From: Chersky-267 sp963744115
GTDB lineage: Bacteria; Chloroflexota; Limnocylindria; Limnocylindrales; CSP1-4
Direction: 5' to 3'
Assembly (NCBI GenBank): GCA_963744115.1
Contig: CAVUSI010000002.1
Span: 558,001 to 622,000 of the forward strand
Length of the DNA stretch: 64,000 nt
The notes below the pieces were generated by a model that ran no database searches, had not been told where the DNA came from, and saw nothing but the letters and a program-made list of their open reading frames with translations. Below are positions 1 through 9,032 of this stretch, one piece after another. The first letter of the stretch is position 1; every line of letters starts with the position of its first letter. Both the position numbers and the translations under genes were made by a program.

Positions 1-392
1 CCGATCGCGAACGCGAGGTCCTCGTCGAGCGCGCTCGTGCCGCGCGCGCGTGGATCGCGACCTATGCCCCCGAGCGCGCCCGGATGACGGTGCGCGAGGC
101 GCTTCCGACCGAGGCAGCGGGGCTGGAGCCCGACCAGCGGGCCTACCTGGCCGCGCTCGCCGCCGCCGCCGAGGCCTCGCCGCCCGTCGCCGGGGACGGC
201 TGGCAGGCGCTGATCTTCTCCGTGGCGGCCGAGGCCGGCTTGGCCAACGGTCGGGCGTTCGGCGCGATCTACCTGGGATTCCTCGGGCGATCGAACGGCC
301 CGCGGGCGGGCTGGCTCCTGGCCAGCCTCGATCCGGCATTCGTGCTCGAGCGTCTGCGCGAGGCGGCTGACGTCAGGGAGGTCGCCCGATGA
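1..392 (+). CDS. lysK: Lysine--tRNA ligase, class I, C-terminal end (partial)
   Basis: This gene enters from outside the window; the reading frame is open from base 3 and ends in TGA at 390-392. The visible ~129 residues look like the C-terminal anticodon-binding region of class I (archaeal-type) lysyl-tRNA synthetase, with the typical pattern L-x-x-E-Q/D-R-x-Y/F-L-x-x-L, then A-F-x-A-I-Y, then G-P-R-A-G-W-L-L-A-S-L near the end. The enzyme charges tRNA-Lys. Its catalytic domain is not visible, so the call rests on this tail alone. The stop overlaps the serS start (ATGA), which suggests the two synthetase genes are translated together. Confidence 0.8.
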   Translation, partial: DREREVLVERARAARAWIATYAPERARMTVREALPTEAAGLEPDQRAYLAALAAAAEASPPVAGDGWQALIFSVAAEAGLANGRAFGAIYLGFLGRSNGPRAGWLLASLDPAFVLERLREAADVREVAR

Positions 393-1735
393 GCGTCGGA
401 CTGCAGCGCCTGCGCGAGGATGCCGCGACCGTCCGGCAGGGGGCGATCGACAAGGGCGAGGACCCGACGCTCGTCGACGAGGCGTTGGCGGCCGACGCGC
501 GTCGCCGGGTCCTGCTCGCCGACGGCGACCGGCTCAAGGCGGAGCGGAACCAGGCGTCGAAGTCGATCGGCGAGGCGATCCGGGCGGGCGCCGACGCCGC
601 CGGGTCGGACATCGCCGCCCTGAAGGCCGCATCGACGGCCGCGGGCGAGCGGATCGCCGCCGTCGATGCCGAGCTGGCGACGGTCGAGGCACGGGTCGAG
701 GACCTCCTCCTGCGCATCCCGAACCCCGCCGACCCGGAGGTGCCCGTCGGCGGGGAAGAGGCCAACGTGACGATCCGGGAGTGGGGCGAACAGCTCCCGC
801 GGATCCAGCCGCTGAGCGGGTCGGTCGGCGCGGACGCGCCCGCTGGCGGGGCGTCGTGGGAGCGGCTGCCGCACTGGGACGTCGGTGATCGGCTCGGGAT
901 CTTCGACCTCGAGCGAGGGGCCAAGATCGCCGGATCCGGGTTCCCGGTGTATCGCGGTCTTGGGTCCACCCTCCAGCGCTCGCTGATCAGCTGGTTCCTC
1001 GACGTCCACTCGCGCGAGAACGGCTTCACCGAGATCTGGCCCCCGGCGGTGGTCAACGCCGCATCGGCCCGCGGCACCGGACAGATCCCCGACAAGGAGG
1101 ACCAGATGTACGTCGTCACGCGTGACGACCTGTACCTGGTCCCCACGGCCGAGGTCCCGGTCACCAACCTGCACCGCGATGAGATCCTCGAGGCGAGCGA
1201 CCTGCCCGTCCGCTACGTCGCCTACACGCCATGCTTCCGCCGCGAGGCGGGCGCCGCCGGCAAGGACACCCGGGGGATCCTCCGGGTCCACCAGTTCGAC
1301 AAGGTCGAGATGGTCCTGTTCGAGCGCCCGGACGCCTCGTCCGACGCGCTCGAGTGGATGACCGGACGCGCGGAGGACCTCCTCCAGCGCCTCGGCCTCG
1401 CCTACCGGGTGCTGCTGATGAGCACGCGCGAGATGGGCTTCGTCCAGGCCAAGAAGTACGATCTCGAGGTCTGGGCGCCCGGCGTCGAACGCTGGCTCGA
1501 GGTCAGCTCGTGCTCGAACTTCCGGGACTACCAGGCCCGTCGGATGGCGGTCCGCTTCCGACCGGAGCCGGGCGCCAAGCCGGAGCTCGTCCACACCCTC
1601 AACGGCAGCGGACTGGCGCTGGCCCGGATCGTCGCAGCGATCCTCGAGACGTACCAGCGCCCGGATGGGTCGGTCGAGGTCCCGGACGTCCTTCGGCCGT
1701 ACCTCGGGCGCGATACCATCCCGTTGCCTGGCTGA
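389..1735 (+). CDS. serS: Serine--tRNA ligase
   Basis: Cytoplasmic class II aminoacyl-tRNA synthetase that charges tRNA-Ser. The 448-residue protein has the expected N-terminal coiled-coil arm (about residues 5-110, rich in Ala, Glu and Arg) that grips the long variable arm of tRNA-Ser. The catalytic domain follows, with the TAE serine-binding loop at 253-255, class II motif 2 (FRRE at 283-286, then the flexible loop to about 303) and motif 3 (NGSGLALAR from 405). Length is slightly above the usual ~425. The ATG overlaps the upstream TGA by four bases. All four serine tRNA anticodon types found in this window (UGA, GCU, CGA, GGA) would be its substrates. Confidence 0.97.
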   Translation: MSVGLQRLREDAATVRQGAIDKGEDPTLVDEALAADARRRVLLADGDRLKAERNQASKSIGEAIRAGADAAGSDIAALKAASTAAGERIAAVDAELATVEARVEDLLLRIPNPADPEVPVGGEEANVTIREWGEQLPRIQPLSGSVGADAPAGGASWERLPHWDVGDRLGIFDLERGAKIAGSGFPVYRGLGSTLQRSLISWFLDVHSRENGFTEIWPPAVVNAASARGTGQIPDKEDQMYVVTRDDLYLVPTAEVPVTNLHRDEILEASDLPVRYVAYTPCFRREAGAAGKDTRGILRVHQFDKVEMVLFERPDASSDALEWMTGRAEDLLQRLGLAYRVLLMSTREMGFVQAKKYDLEVWAPGVERWLEVSSCSNFRDYQARRMAVRFRPEPGAKPELVHTLNGSGLALARIVAAILETYQRPDGSVEVPDVLRPYLGRDTIPLPG

Positions 1736-1766
1736 CGCGGTCGCCGGGGCCCGACGGAGGTCGCTG

Positions 1767-2417
1767 ATGGAAACACCACGAGATCCGCAGACCGGCGGAG
1801 CGGACGGTGCCGGCTTGCCTCCGGATGATCGTCCGGCGGCGCCGGACCTGGCGCCGCAGCCGATGACACCTCCGCCCGCGAGCGCGGCAACGCCCGCCGA
1901 TGCGCCTCCGCCGATGGCGACTCCCCCCGTTTCGCCACCGCCCCCGATCGCCGCGCCGGCGCAGGCGTGGGAAGCGCCCGAGGCGGAGGCGGGACCGGCA
2001 CCTGGCTATGCCTTCGGCGGGGCCGGCGAGCGACTCGTCGCCTACATCGTCGACGCCCTGATCATCACCGGCCTGCTGATCCTGGTCGGCCTGGCCGGTC
2101 TCCTGCTCGCGTTCGTCCTCCCGATCCTGGCGCTCCTCGTGTGGTTCCTCGGTGGACTCGCGGTGGGCTTGGGGTACTTCCCCTACTTCTGGGTGAAGAG
2201 CGGCCAGACGCCCGGTCTGCGGATGTTCCAGATGCGGGTCGTCCGGGACCAGGACGGCGGGCCGATCGGAGTCGGGTCGGCGCTCCTCCGGCTGTTCGGG
2301 CTGTACGTCCTCGACGGACTCGTGCTCTATCTCGGGTTCATCTGGATCTTCATCGACAAGCGCAAGCGCTGCTGGCACGACCTCATCGCGGGGACGGTCG
2401 TCGTCAAGCGCGCGTGA
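1767..2417 (+). CDS. RDD family membrane protein
   Basis: The 216-residue protein has a Pro/Ala-rich, probably disordered N-terminal ~75 residues, then an RDD domain: the R-L-V-A-Y-I-V-D-A-L pattern opening the first membrane helix, a second hydrophobic stretch rich in Leu, the G-x-T-P-G-x-x-x-x-x-x-R-V motif typical of the family, and a last hydrophobic segment before a basic tail. RDD proteins are multi-pass membrane proteins of uncertain function, sometimes linked to transport. The ATG at 1767 is chosen because GGAGG lies seven bases upstream; an in-frame start farther upstream would overlap serS. The stop overlaps the next gene's GTG start. Confidence 0.8.
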   Translation: METPRDPQTGGADGAGLPPDDRPAAPDLAPQPMTPPPASAATPADAPPPMATPPVSPPPPIAAPAQAWEAPEAEAGPAPGYAFGGAGERLVAYIVDALIITGLLILVGLAGLLLAFVLPILALLVWFLGGLAVGLGYFPYFWVKSGQTPGLRMFQMRVVRDQDGGPIGVGSALLRLFGLYVLDGLVLYLGFIWIFIDKRKRCWHDLIAGTVVVKRA

Positions 2418-3229
2418 GCGCCGACGACACCGCGCGGACGGCTCGGCGCATAGCCGCCGGTGCGGACCCGGGACGACTCCCGGCCGGTCACCGGCTCGTG
2501 ACGCTCGCCGAGGACCCGTCGCTCCGCGGGCCGATGGGCGATCACAACGTCTGGGTCTGGCCGGAGTTCATGCTCCAGGACACGACCGCCGACCGACACT
2601 GGGATCGTCTGTTCACCGATTGGCCGCGGTTCCAGGCTTGTCTGCTCGGCCAGGACGGAGCGATCGCCTCAGCGTTCAACTCGGCGCCGCTCGTCTGGGA
2701 CGGGACGGATGCGGACCTGCCCCAGGGCTGGGACGATCAGTTCGACCGCTCGGCGGCGGATCTCGACGCCGGCCGGACGCCCGACACGCTCGGGGCGCTC
2801 CAGATCGTCGTCGCGCCGTCTCGTCAAGGGCAGGGTCTGGCTCGTCTCACGCTCGGGCTCATGCGCCAGACGGCGGTCCGCAACGGACTCCGCAAGCTGA
2901 TCGCATGCGTCCGTCCCACGGACAAGGCGCGCTATCCGCTCATGTCGATCGACGACTACGCGGCGTGGCGCCGACCCGACGGCCTGCCGATGGATCCGTG
3001 GCTGCGGACTCACGTCCGGCTCGGCGGTCGGGTCGTCCGGGGGTCGCCCCGGTCGATGACGATCTCGGGCTCGATCGCCGACTGGCGCGAGTGGACGGGT
3101 CTCGAGTTCCCGGTCAGCGGGCTCTACTACCTGCCGATCGCCACCAACCCGGTCGAGATCGACCTCGTCGCCGACCGCGGGACCTACCGAGACGCCAACA
3201 TCTGGGTCGTCCACGACCTTACGACCTGA
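2414..3229 (+). CDS. GNAT family N-acetyltransferase
   Basis: A 271-residue protein with a GNAT-like acetyl-CoA-binding site: the strand L-Q-I-V-V-A-P followed by S-R-Q-G-Q-G-L-A, the R/Q-x-x-G-x-G/A loop that holds pyrophosphate. The substrate cannot be told from the sequence. The GTG at 2414 overlaps the upstream TGA (GTGA), so it is probably translationally coupled to the RDD gene. It is longer than a simple GNAT (about 150 residues); the extra C-terminal ~100 residues have no motif I recognise. The stop codon abuts the stop of the convergent gene with no spacing. Confidence 0.7.
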   Translation: MSADDTARTARRIAAGADPGRLPAGHRLVTLAEDPSLRGPMGDHNVWVWPEFMLQDTTADRHWDRLFTDWPRFQACLLGQDGAIASAFNSAPLVWDGTDADLPQGWDDQFDRSAADLDAGRTPDTLGALQIVVAPSRQGQGLARLTLGLMRQTAVRNGLRKLIACVRPTDKARYPLMSIDDYAAWRRPDGLPMDPWLRTHVRLGGRVVRGSPRSMTISGSIADWREWTGLEFPVSGLYYLPIATNPVEIDLVADRGTYRDANIWVVHDLTT

Positions 3230-4618
3230 TCAAGCCGGTGGGCGGTGCTCGCTGCCGATCGCCTCGATCGCCGTGAACAGCGCGGACGCATCGACCGGAG
3301 GCGGTGGCGTGCCCGACGACGACGTCGACGCTCCGCCCGGGGCCGTCTCCGCGACCGGATACCAGGCCGGCCTGGATCCGACCGAACCTCCGTCGCCACC
3401 CGCACGCTCGTTCGTCGTCCGTCCGAGCAGCCCCTCGATCTCGGTCTGCAGGCCGAGCGCGAACCCCCACACGAGCGCCTGGTCCGGCGTCGTCACCCAG
3501 CTCAGCCCGGCGCGAGGGACCACGTCGTCCATCGAGGCCGCCCCGTCGAAGGTCATCTTCAAGGTCCGCCGATAGGCCGCGAGCTGCGCCTTCATCCGGG
3601 CGCCCTCGGGCGTCTTGGTCGCCATCGCCGGGGCGGCGAGGTACGTCGCGATCCCGCCCGCTCCGATGCCGATGGCCACACCGGTCGCCAGGTCTCTGTC
3701 GAACGGCCCCAGGACCAGAAGCGCAAGAAGGGCGACCCCGATCTCCACGAGCCCGAGCGCGCGCCATTTGATCCGGCGCACCAGCGGGAGGCCGGCGATC
3801 CAGCCATGCCGTGCGGCGTAGCTCTGGAGCAGCGTGCCGAACAGGAACGGAGCCTGGAGCTCGCGGGCGGCATCGGCGGGGATGTAGCCCGGCGTGGCCG
3901 GGCCGGAGGGATCGGCCTGATGGTGCTCGGCCCAGGCCTTCAACCCGTCGACCTCCTCGGGCGTCAGGGCCCGGCCGGTCTGCGCCTCGATCGCCCGGGC
4001 CGCGCCTTCGGGGTCGCGGGCGACGGTCGCGGGGTCACCCAGCACGTCGAGGGCGCTCGTCATGCGCCGGATCGCATCCGCCCGGGCGCCGGCCTGCGCA
4101 CCGACCGACGCATCGCCGGTCGCCCCACCGGCGAGCGCCGCCATGGCGCTCATCATCTCGGCGCCCACCTCCATGGCGGCCGGCGACGGCAGGTCGTCGG
4201 GCCCGGATCCGGCCGGCCGATCGGCCATCAACGCGGCCATCTTGAGCTGGGCGAGGAGCCAGGTCTCACCTTCGCCGGTCGGCAGGCGCCGGTTCGCGAG
4301 TACGCGCGGGTCGGTCGACTCGCCTTCGGAGATGGCGATCCCGACCGCTGGACGACCGTCGTGCGGCTCGTCGGGCCGGAAGGCGATCAGGTCCCGGCTC
4401 GCCAGGTCGAGCAGGGCCGCCGTGAAGGCCTGGCGCGTCGGCCCGCCATCGACGATCGTCGCCGTCGCAGCCGTCATCCCGGGCGGTGGCGCGGCCAGCA
4501 GGATCGACGGGTCGTCACCGTAGACCGGGTCGCGTCCGCGTCGCAGCCAGCCGACACCGGCGTACCCGGCGACCACGACGAACGTCAGGACCGCCGCCAC
4601 GAGCTCGGAGATCGTCAT
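3230..4618 (-). CDS. DUF2207-like predicted membrane protein
   Basis: A 462-residue protein read on the reverse strand from ATG at 4618. It begins with a membrane helix (about residues 5-24) followed by G-R-D-P-V-Y, then a P-P-P-G-M-T-A stretch and a winged-helix-like region with A-A-L-L-D-L-A-S-R-D-L. This order is typical of the C-terminal half of DUF2207 proteins; the usual large extracellular N-terminal domain is absent. Two further hydrophobic segments lie in the middle-to-late part and the tail is rich in Gly, Ser and Pro. The function of this family is unknown. The gene is convergent with the acetyltransferase and divergent from tRNA-Ser. Confidence 0.5.
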   Translation of the reverse strand: MTISELVAAVLTFVVVAGYAGVGWLRRGRDPVYGDDPSILLAAPPPGMTAATATIVDGGPTRQAFTAALLDLASRDLIAFRPDEPHDGRPAVGIAISEGESTDPRVLANRRLPTGEGETWLLAQLKMAALMADRPAGSGPDDLPSPAAMEVGAEMMSAMAALAGGATGDASVGAQAGARADAIRRMTSALDVLGDPATVARDPEGAARAIEAQTGRALTPEEVDGLKAWAEHHQADPSGPATPGYIPADAARELQAPFLFGTLLQSYAARHGWIAGLPLVRRIKWRALGLVEIGVALLALLVLGPFDRDLATGVAIGIGAGGIATYLAAPAMATKTPEGARMKAQLAAYRRTLKMTFDGAASMDDVVPRAGLSWVTTPDQALVWGFALGLQTEIEGLLGRTTNERAGGDGGSVGSRPAWYPVAETAPGGASTSSSGTPPPPVDASALFTAIEAIGSEHRPPA

Positions 4619-4711
4619 CTGTCTCGCCGACCGTGCCGTCCGCCCGGGTCATCGACCCCATCGTCGGGCCATCCGGACGGACATCCGGCATGGTAGCGCT
4701 CCGCCCGCCCG

Positions 4712-4717
4712 TAGAAT
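4712..4717 (+). promoter_or_regulatory. -10 box upstream of tRNA-Ser(UGA)
   Basis: TAGAAT seven bases before the mature tRNA 5' end. The same hexamer stands at 28107 before another tRNA-Ser gene. I see no good -35 hexamer at the expected distance. Confidence 0.4.
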
Positions 4718-4724
4718 GCCCGTC

Positions 4725-4812
<88 letters not shown>

Positions 4813-4951
4813 CCGTTAGAGAGGCGGCCCGGCGTCGGGTTGAGGACCGACCACCCCCGATGCCGGGGTCGCTGTGCCGAGAAGGCGACCCCTGAGGCGT
4901 CGCGTAGGATGACGCTGCAGCCTCACCGCGACGCACTGAGGAGGGATCGGC

Positions 4952-5272
4952 GTGCTCTATCTGGTCGCGATCATCCTGCCGCCCCTCGCGATCCTGATGA
5001 GCGGGAAGCCGTTCCAGGCCATCCTTGCCCTCGTACTCCAGATCACGCTGATCGGATGGATCCCGGCGGCGATCTGGGCGATCTTCGTGGCCCACAATCA
5101 CTACGCCGACGTCCGGACGAAGCGGATCGTCAAGGCCACGAAGGAGGCTGCCGAGACGCAAGCCCAAGCCACCCGAGCGGCGGCCGAGAGGCAGGCTCAG
5201 GCGACTCTGGCGGCCGCTCAAGTCGCAGCGTCAGCCCAGCCGGCACCTCCGGCCGATCCGCCGGAGGCGTAA
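4952..5272 (+). CDS. YqaE/Pmp3 family small membrane protein
   Basis: A 106-residue protein. The first ~50 residues contain two membrane helices separated by a short turn (around I-G-W-I-P), followed by W-A-I-F-V, which matches the YqaE/Pmp3 (UPF0057) pattern. In this family the small proteolipid is often stress-induced and affects membrane potential. The remaining ~55 residues form a charged, Ala/Gln/Glu-rich tail with a near-repeat (Q-A-Q-A-T), probably a coiled coil, and end in Pro. The tail is longer than in simple Pmp3 proteins. The GTG start at 4952 follows GAGGAGGG at 4938-4945. Confidence 0.75.
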   Translation: MLYLVAIILPPLAILMSGKPFQAILALVLQITLIGWIPAAIWAIFVAHNHYADVRTKRIVKATKEAAETQAQATRAAAERQAQATLAAAQVAASAQPAPPADPPEA

Positions 5273-5311
5273 GGCTCGGTCGGTGTTACGCTCGCCGGAC
5301 GGGTGTTGCGC

Positions 5312-5509
5312 CTACCTCGGAGCAGCGTGCACGACCATGGCACGACACTGTGGGCACTCGTAGCTGCCGTCCGACCTCCGCGTGGCGATGACCCAGTCGT
5401 CACCATGAGCACATGCCCACTGGGCGTCCGGTGCTTCGTCCTTACGGTGCTGTAGGTATGCCCCGGACGGGCGAGTCGTGGGTGGCGGCAGGTAGTGTGT
5501 ATCAGGCAT
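5312..5509 (-). CDS. Small Cys/His protein, possible zinc ribbon
   Basis: A 65-residue reading frame not recognised as a known family. It is supported by a strong ribosome-binding site, GGAGG with seven bases before the ATG at 5509. The C-terminal half carries C-A-H and then C-P-Q-C after a Tyr-Glu pair, so Cys and His residues could form one metal site of zinc-ribbon type. The N-terminal half is Pro-rich. It lies convergent with the YqaE-like gene and alone between two forward genes. No function is proposed. Confidence 0.5.
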   Translation of the reverse strand: MPDTHYLPPPTTRPSGAYLQHRKDEAPDAQWACAHGDDWVIATRRSDGSYECPQCRAMVVHAAPR

Positions 5510-5680
5510 GGCGACACCTCCACGGCCGAGGCTACCACCTAGCCGAAGACGGCCGACGCGACCTCGTCGGGATGGGTCTATCGGTATGGGACCACCCAGT
5601 ACGTCGGTCCGGTGGGCCGTACCGGTCTTTCCACCCTAGGCTGACGAGGACCGTCCGCACCAAATCGGAGGCGTCCGAAC

Positions 5681-7510
5681 TTGTTCGGGACCCTCACCCA
5701 TCCGCGCAAGCCGATCCTGCTCCTGCTCGTCTTCGGCGTGTTCCTGATGATCGTCGGGATCACGGCCCTCGCCCAGGCGATCCTAGTCTCCACGACGTAC
5801 TCGGAATCGATCGTCGAGTCGGTCGTCGGCAGCGACGCGGCCACCATCCGGTCGATCGTCAACGACAACCTCACGCCGGTCGATCTCGCCTCCGGAGCAA
5901 GCAGCCCTGGCGTGTCGGCGCGACTCGCCGACCCGCTCCACGCGCTGCTCGAGCCGAAGGGGATCGCCCGGATCGAGATCCGGCTTCCGAACGGAACGGT
6001 CCTGGCGTCGGACGACCGGTCCGTCGTCGGGACGACCGGCGCAGCCACCCCAGACTTCGAACGCGCCCGATCCGGCACGCCAAGCGCGCGCCTCGTCGAG
6101 GCATCCGCGGCCGAGGTGATCGGGCCGGCGTTGCCGTCGAGCCAGCTCCTGCGCGAGTACTTTCCGATCAAGTCGGGCGGCCAGGTGATGGCCATCGTCG
6201 GTCTGTGGCGCGATGGTCAGCCCATCGCCGACCGCCTCGGCTCCGTCCGCCAGGACGTCATCATCGTGACCCTGACGGCCGGCCTCCTGGCGGCGTTCGT
6301 CCTGTTCCTGGTGTTCCGAGCGGCACAGGGGCGGATCAACCGCCAGACCGAGCAGCTGGTCGAGGCGACCCGACGCGACCCGCTGACCGGCACGCCCAAC
6401 CACGGCACGCTCGTGCAGATCCTCGCCGGGGCCATCGAGACTGCTCGGGCGACCGGCGAGCCGATCACGATCGCGCTCCTCGACATCGACAACTTCCGGC
6501 TGCTCAACGACACGCACGGGCACCAGGCCGGCGACCAGGCCATCCTCACGCTCGCCGAGCTTCTCCGGGTCGGGTCACCCACGGTCACGACGTTCGGGCG
6601 GTACGGCCCCGATGAGTTCCTGGTGATCGAGCCGGGAGCCGATCCGGAGGTCATCGAGCAGGTCCTGATCCGGATCCGGGCGGGCCTCGCCGAGCGCGCC
6701 GTGCAGTTCGGCGACTCGGAGTCCCTGCCGGTCACGATCAGCGCGGGGATCTGCGCCTACCCGGAGCACGGCGGGTCGGTCACCGACCTCCTGTCGGCGG
6801 CCACGATCACGCTCCAGGAGGCCAAGACGAGCGGTGGCGACGCCGTCCGGGTCGCCGGACCGGACCTGGAGATCCCGGCGGAGACGCGGACCTTCGACGT
6901 GTACCAGGGTCTGATCCAGGCGGTGGACGGCCGGGATCGGTACACCAAGCGTCACTCCGAGGACGTCGCACGCTATGCCGTCTACCTCGCCGAGCGGCTC
7001 CACCTCGAGCCCGACGTCGTCTCCACGATCCGGGTCGCCGGGCTGCTCCACGACGTCGGCAAGATCGGCGTCCCGGATGCCCTGCTGCGCAAGCCGGCGC
7101 GGCTGTCCGAAGATGAGTTCACGGTGATGAAGCAGCACGTCACGCTGGGCGACCTCATCGTCCGCGATCTCCCGAACTGCGATCTCATCCGGGCCGGGAT
7201 CCGCCACCACCACGAGCGCTGGGACGGTCAGGGCTACCCGGATGCGCTCCAGGGCGAGGACATCCCGCGCGTCGCTCGCATCGTCGCCGTCGCCGACGCC
7301 TTCTCGGCGATGACGACGACCCGGCCGTATCGCAAGGCCCTCGATCCCCAGGAGGCGCTCCGGCGGCTGGAGGATGCAGCGGGGAGCCAGCTCGACGCGC
7401 ATCTCGTCGGCGTCTTCGTCGCCGGTCTGCGCTCGGACGCCGATGCACCTTTCCCGGGGCTCGATCCGGCCGCCGGCCGTCAATGGGCTCCCTACACCCG
7501 GGTCGCCTGA
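5681..7510 (+). CDS. GGDEF-HD-GYP c-di-GMP signalling membrane protein
   Basis: A 609-residue sensor. Membrane helices lie at about 11-35 and 193-215, with an extracellular ~155-residue sensor region between them, then a GGDEF domain (about 228-395) and an HD-GYP phosphodiesterase domain (about 405-585). The GGDEF signature reads GPDEF at 309-313, so the second Gly is lost, while the DID metal-binding residues at 268-270 remain. The HD-GYP domain keeps H457-D458, the HHHE run at 509-512 and GYP at 518-520, so c-di-GMP breakdown is the more likely activity. The start is TTG at 5681, with GGAGG nine bases upstream; no better start fits the membrane helix. Confidence 0.9.
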   Translation: MFGTLTHPRKPILLLLVFGVFLMIVGITALAQAILVSTTYSESIVESVVGSDAATIRSIVNDNLTPVDLASGASSPGVSARLADPLHALLEPKGIARIEIRLPNGTVLASDDRSVVGTTGAATPDFERARSGTPSARLVEASAAEVIGPALPSSQLLREYFPIKSGGQVMAIVGLWRDGQPIADRLGSVRQDVIIVTLTAGLLAAFVLFLVFRAAQGRINRQTEQLVEATRRDPLTGTPNHGTLVQILAGAIETARATGEPITIALLDIDNFRLLNDTHGHQAGDQAILTLAELLRVGSPTVTTFGRYGPDEFLVIEPGADPEVIEQVLIRIRAGLAERAVQFGDSESLPVTISAGICAYPEHGGSVTDLLSAATITLQEAKTSGGDAVRVAGPDLEIPAETRTFDVYQGLIQAVDGRDRYTKRHSEDVARYAVYLAERLHLEPDVVSTIRVAGLLHDVGKIGVPDALLRKPARLSEDEFTVMKQHVTLGDLIVRDLPNCDLIRAGIRHHHERWDGQGYPDALQGEDIPRVARIVAVADAFSAMTTTRPYRKALDPQEALRRLEDAAGSQLDAHLVGVFVAGLRSDADAPFPGLDPAAGRQWAPYTRVA

Positions 7511-7515
7511 ACCCG

Positions 7516-8643
7516 ATGACGACGATGGCCCGGACACCGGGAGGCCGTGCCGCACGGTCCATCGTGGCCGCCGCTGCCGCGATGCTCATGGTCGCCGGCG
7601 CCGTGACTCCCGTTGCGGCAGCCCAGTCGTGGTCGGTCGCCAGCGATCGCCTGACCGTCCCGCTGGACTCGTCGGCGACGGTCACGCTCACGATCACCAA
7701 CACGTCCGGCAACAGCGGCGGCGGCTCCGCCATCGCCTGCGTGACCGTGGCGATCCCGACGGTCTACACGATCGATGCCGTGAGCGTCGACTCCGTGTCC
7801 AACGGCAAGTCTTGGACGGCCTCGACGAGCGCCTCTCCGCGCGGCATCAAGGCGATAGGCGACTCGAGCGGTGATCGTCTCGAAGGGGACCCGAACGACG
7901 ATACGCTCGTCCTCAAGATCCGGGTGACCGGCACGGCGCTCGGCGTCGCGACCTGGACCGCCAACGAGTTCAAGGACTCGAAATGTCACGATAGCTACCA
8001 TCGTCCGGTCTCGATCCTGATGACGATCCTCGGCATCCCGATCCCGACGCCGACCCCGAAGCCGACACCGACGCCGACCGCGAAGCCGACACCTAGACCG
8101 ACGCCGTCGCCCACACCCGACCCGACGGCGACCCCGGCCCCGACGGCGACTCCGACGCGCCCCCCGACCCCCACGCCGACCCCGGACCGCACGCCCGGGC
8201 CCACGCCCTCGCCGACGTCGGCCGGGCCGACGCCGGTCGATCCGACGCCGACACCGAGCCCGGCCGCCACGCCAACGCCGTCGGCGGACGCCGGCGCGTC
8301 ACCCGGTTCGGGCGGATCCGGAGCTGTGGGTGTCGGCGCGGTCGGCTCGGGAGGTGCCGGCGGCTCCGGCGGTGCCGGCGACGGCAACGGATCCGGCGCT
8401 CGCCCGGATCCGGTGCTCGACGTCGGAGTCCGCGACCCGGTCTCGTTCGATGGGCTGGACGTCGGCGGGGCGGGCCTCGGGCTGTTCGAGTGGACCGTCC
8501 CCGGGGCGATCCTGACCGGGCCGGGGTTGCTCTTGCTCGTGCTCATCGCGGCACAGGCGCTGGGCGGTCTGGCCTGGTTGCCGGTCGTCCGCCGGAAGAT
8601 CGGCGCGTTCGGTCCCGTCGCCCCGAGGCGCCCGCGCGCTTGA
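7516..8643 (+). CDS. Secreted surface-anchored protein with Pro-Thr stalk
   Basis: A 375-residue protein of unknown function. It starts with a signal peptide (basic residues, then an Ala-rich hydrophobic core, cleavage probably after V-A-A-A). A ~130-residue beta-rich domain with two Cys follows, then a long low-complexity stalk of Pro-Thr and Pro-Ser repeats (roughly residues 175-255), a Gly/Ser-rich linker and a C-terminal membrane helix ending in Arg-rich sequence. The layout suggests an outer-face domain held away from the membrane on an extended stalk. It starts six bases after the c-di-GMP gene, so the two are probably cotranscribed. ATG at 7525 is an alternative start. Confidence 0.75.
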   Translation: MTTMARTPGGRAARSIVAAAAAMLMVAGAVTPVAAAQSWSVASDRLTVPLDSSATVTLTITNTSGNSGGGSAIACVTVAIPTVYTIDAVSVDSVSNGKSWTASTSASPRGIKAIGDSSGDRLEGDPNDDTLVLKIRVTGTALGVATWTANEFKDSKCHDSYHRPVSILMTILGIPIPTPTPKPTPTPTAKPTPRPTPSPTPDPTATPAPTATPTRPPTPTPTPDRTPGPTPSPTSAGPTPVDPTPTPSPAATPTPSADAGASPGSGGSGAVGVGAVGSGGAGGSGGAGDGNGSGARPDPVLDVGVRDPVSFDGLDVGGAGLGLFEWTVPGAILTGPGLLLLVLIAAQALGGLAWLPVVRRKIGAFGPVAPRRPRA

Positions 8644-8669
8644 CGCCGACGCGCGACCCCGCCTAGACT
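8640..8669 (+). promoter_or_regulatory. Promoter of the trp operon
   Basis: TTGACG (8640-8645), an 18-base spacer, and TAGACT (8664-8669). The -35 overlaps the stop codon of the preceding gene. Transcription from here would run straight into the T-box leader. Confidence 0.7.
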
Positions 8670-8684
8670 CCCGCCCACATCACG

Positions 8685-8985
8685 AAGAACGGGCGATGAA
8701 CGGGACGAGTACCCGTCGCACGTCGGCACAGAGACCCGGTGGCTGGTGGAAACCGGGGCGGCGACGGCGGGGAATGGACCCGGGAGCCTCCGGACCGAAC
8801 GGGCGCGATCCCCAGTAGGCTCCGGCGCAGAGCGCCAGCGATAGAGGGCAGCGCCGATCGGCGACGGGGTCATCCGACCACCGGCCGACCCGTCGGTCAG
8901 CAGAGTGCGGCACACGCCGAATGAGGGTGGCACCGCGGAAGGCACGACCTTTCGTCCCCGGGACGACTGGTCGTTCTTGATTCTC
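8685..8985 (+). promoter_or_regulatory. Tryptophan T-box riboswitch (leader of trpE)
   Basis: The conserved T-box GGGTGGCACCGCGG is at 8925-8938. Upstream is an AGAGA motif (8750 region) and a distal loop of GGTGG...AAACC type. The specifier TGG (Trp) lies at 8775-8777 in the context GAA-TGG-ACC. The antiterminator bulge reads UGGC, which pairs with the G-C-C-A end of tRNA-Trp; the tRNA-Trp at 59999 has discriminator G, as required. The antiterminator would pair GGG and GCG with CGTCCC at 8952-8957, which also forms part of the terminator hairpin. Uncharged tRNA-Trp should therefore allow transcription of the trp genes. Confidence 0.93.
8944..8985 (+). terminator. T-box terminator hairpin
   Basis: ACGACC (8944-8949) pairs with GGTCGT (8969-8974), and the inner CGTCC pairs with GGACG. 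The hairpin is followed by the T-rich run TCTTGATTCT. It shares the CGTCC segment with the antiterminator, so the two folds exclude each other. Confidence 0.75.
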
Positions 8986-9032
8986 CGGGCCGGGCCCGGA
9001 CCGCACCGCCTGGGAGGCGAACCGACGAACCG

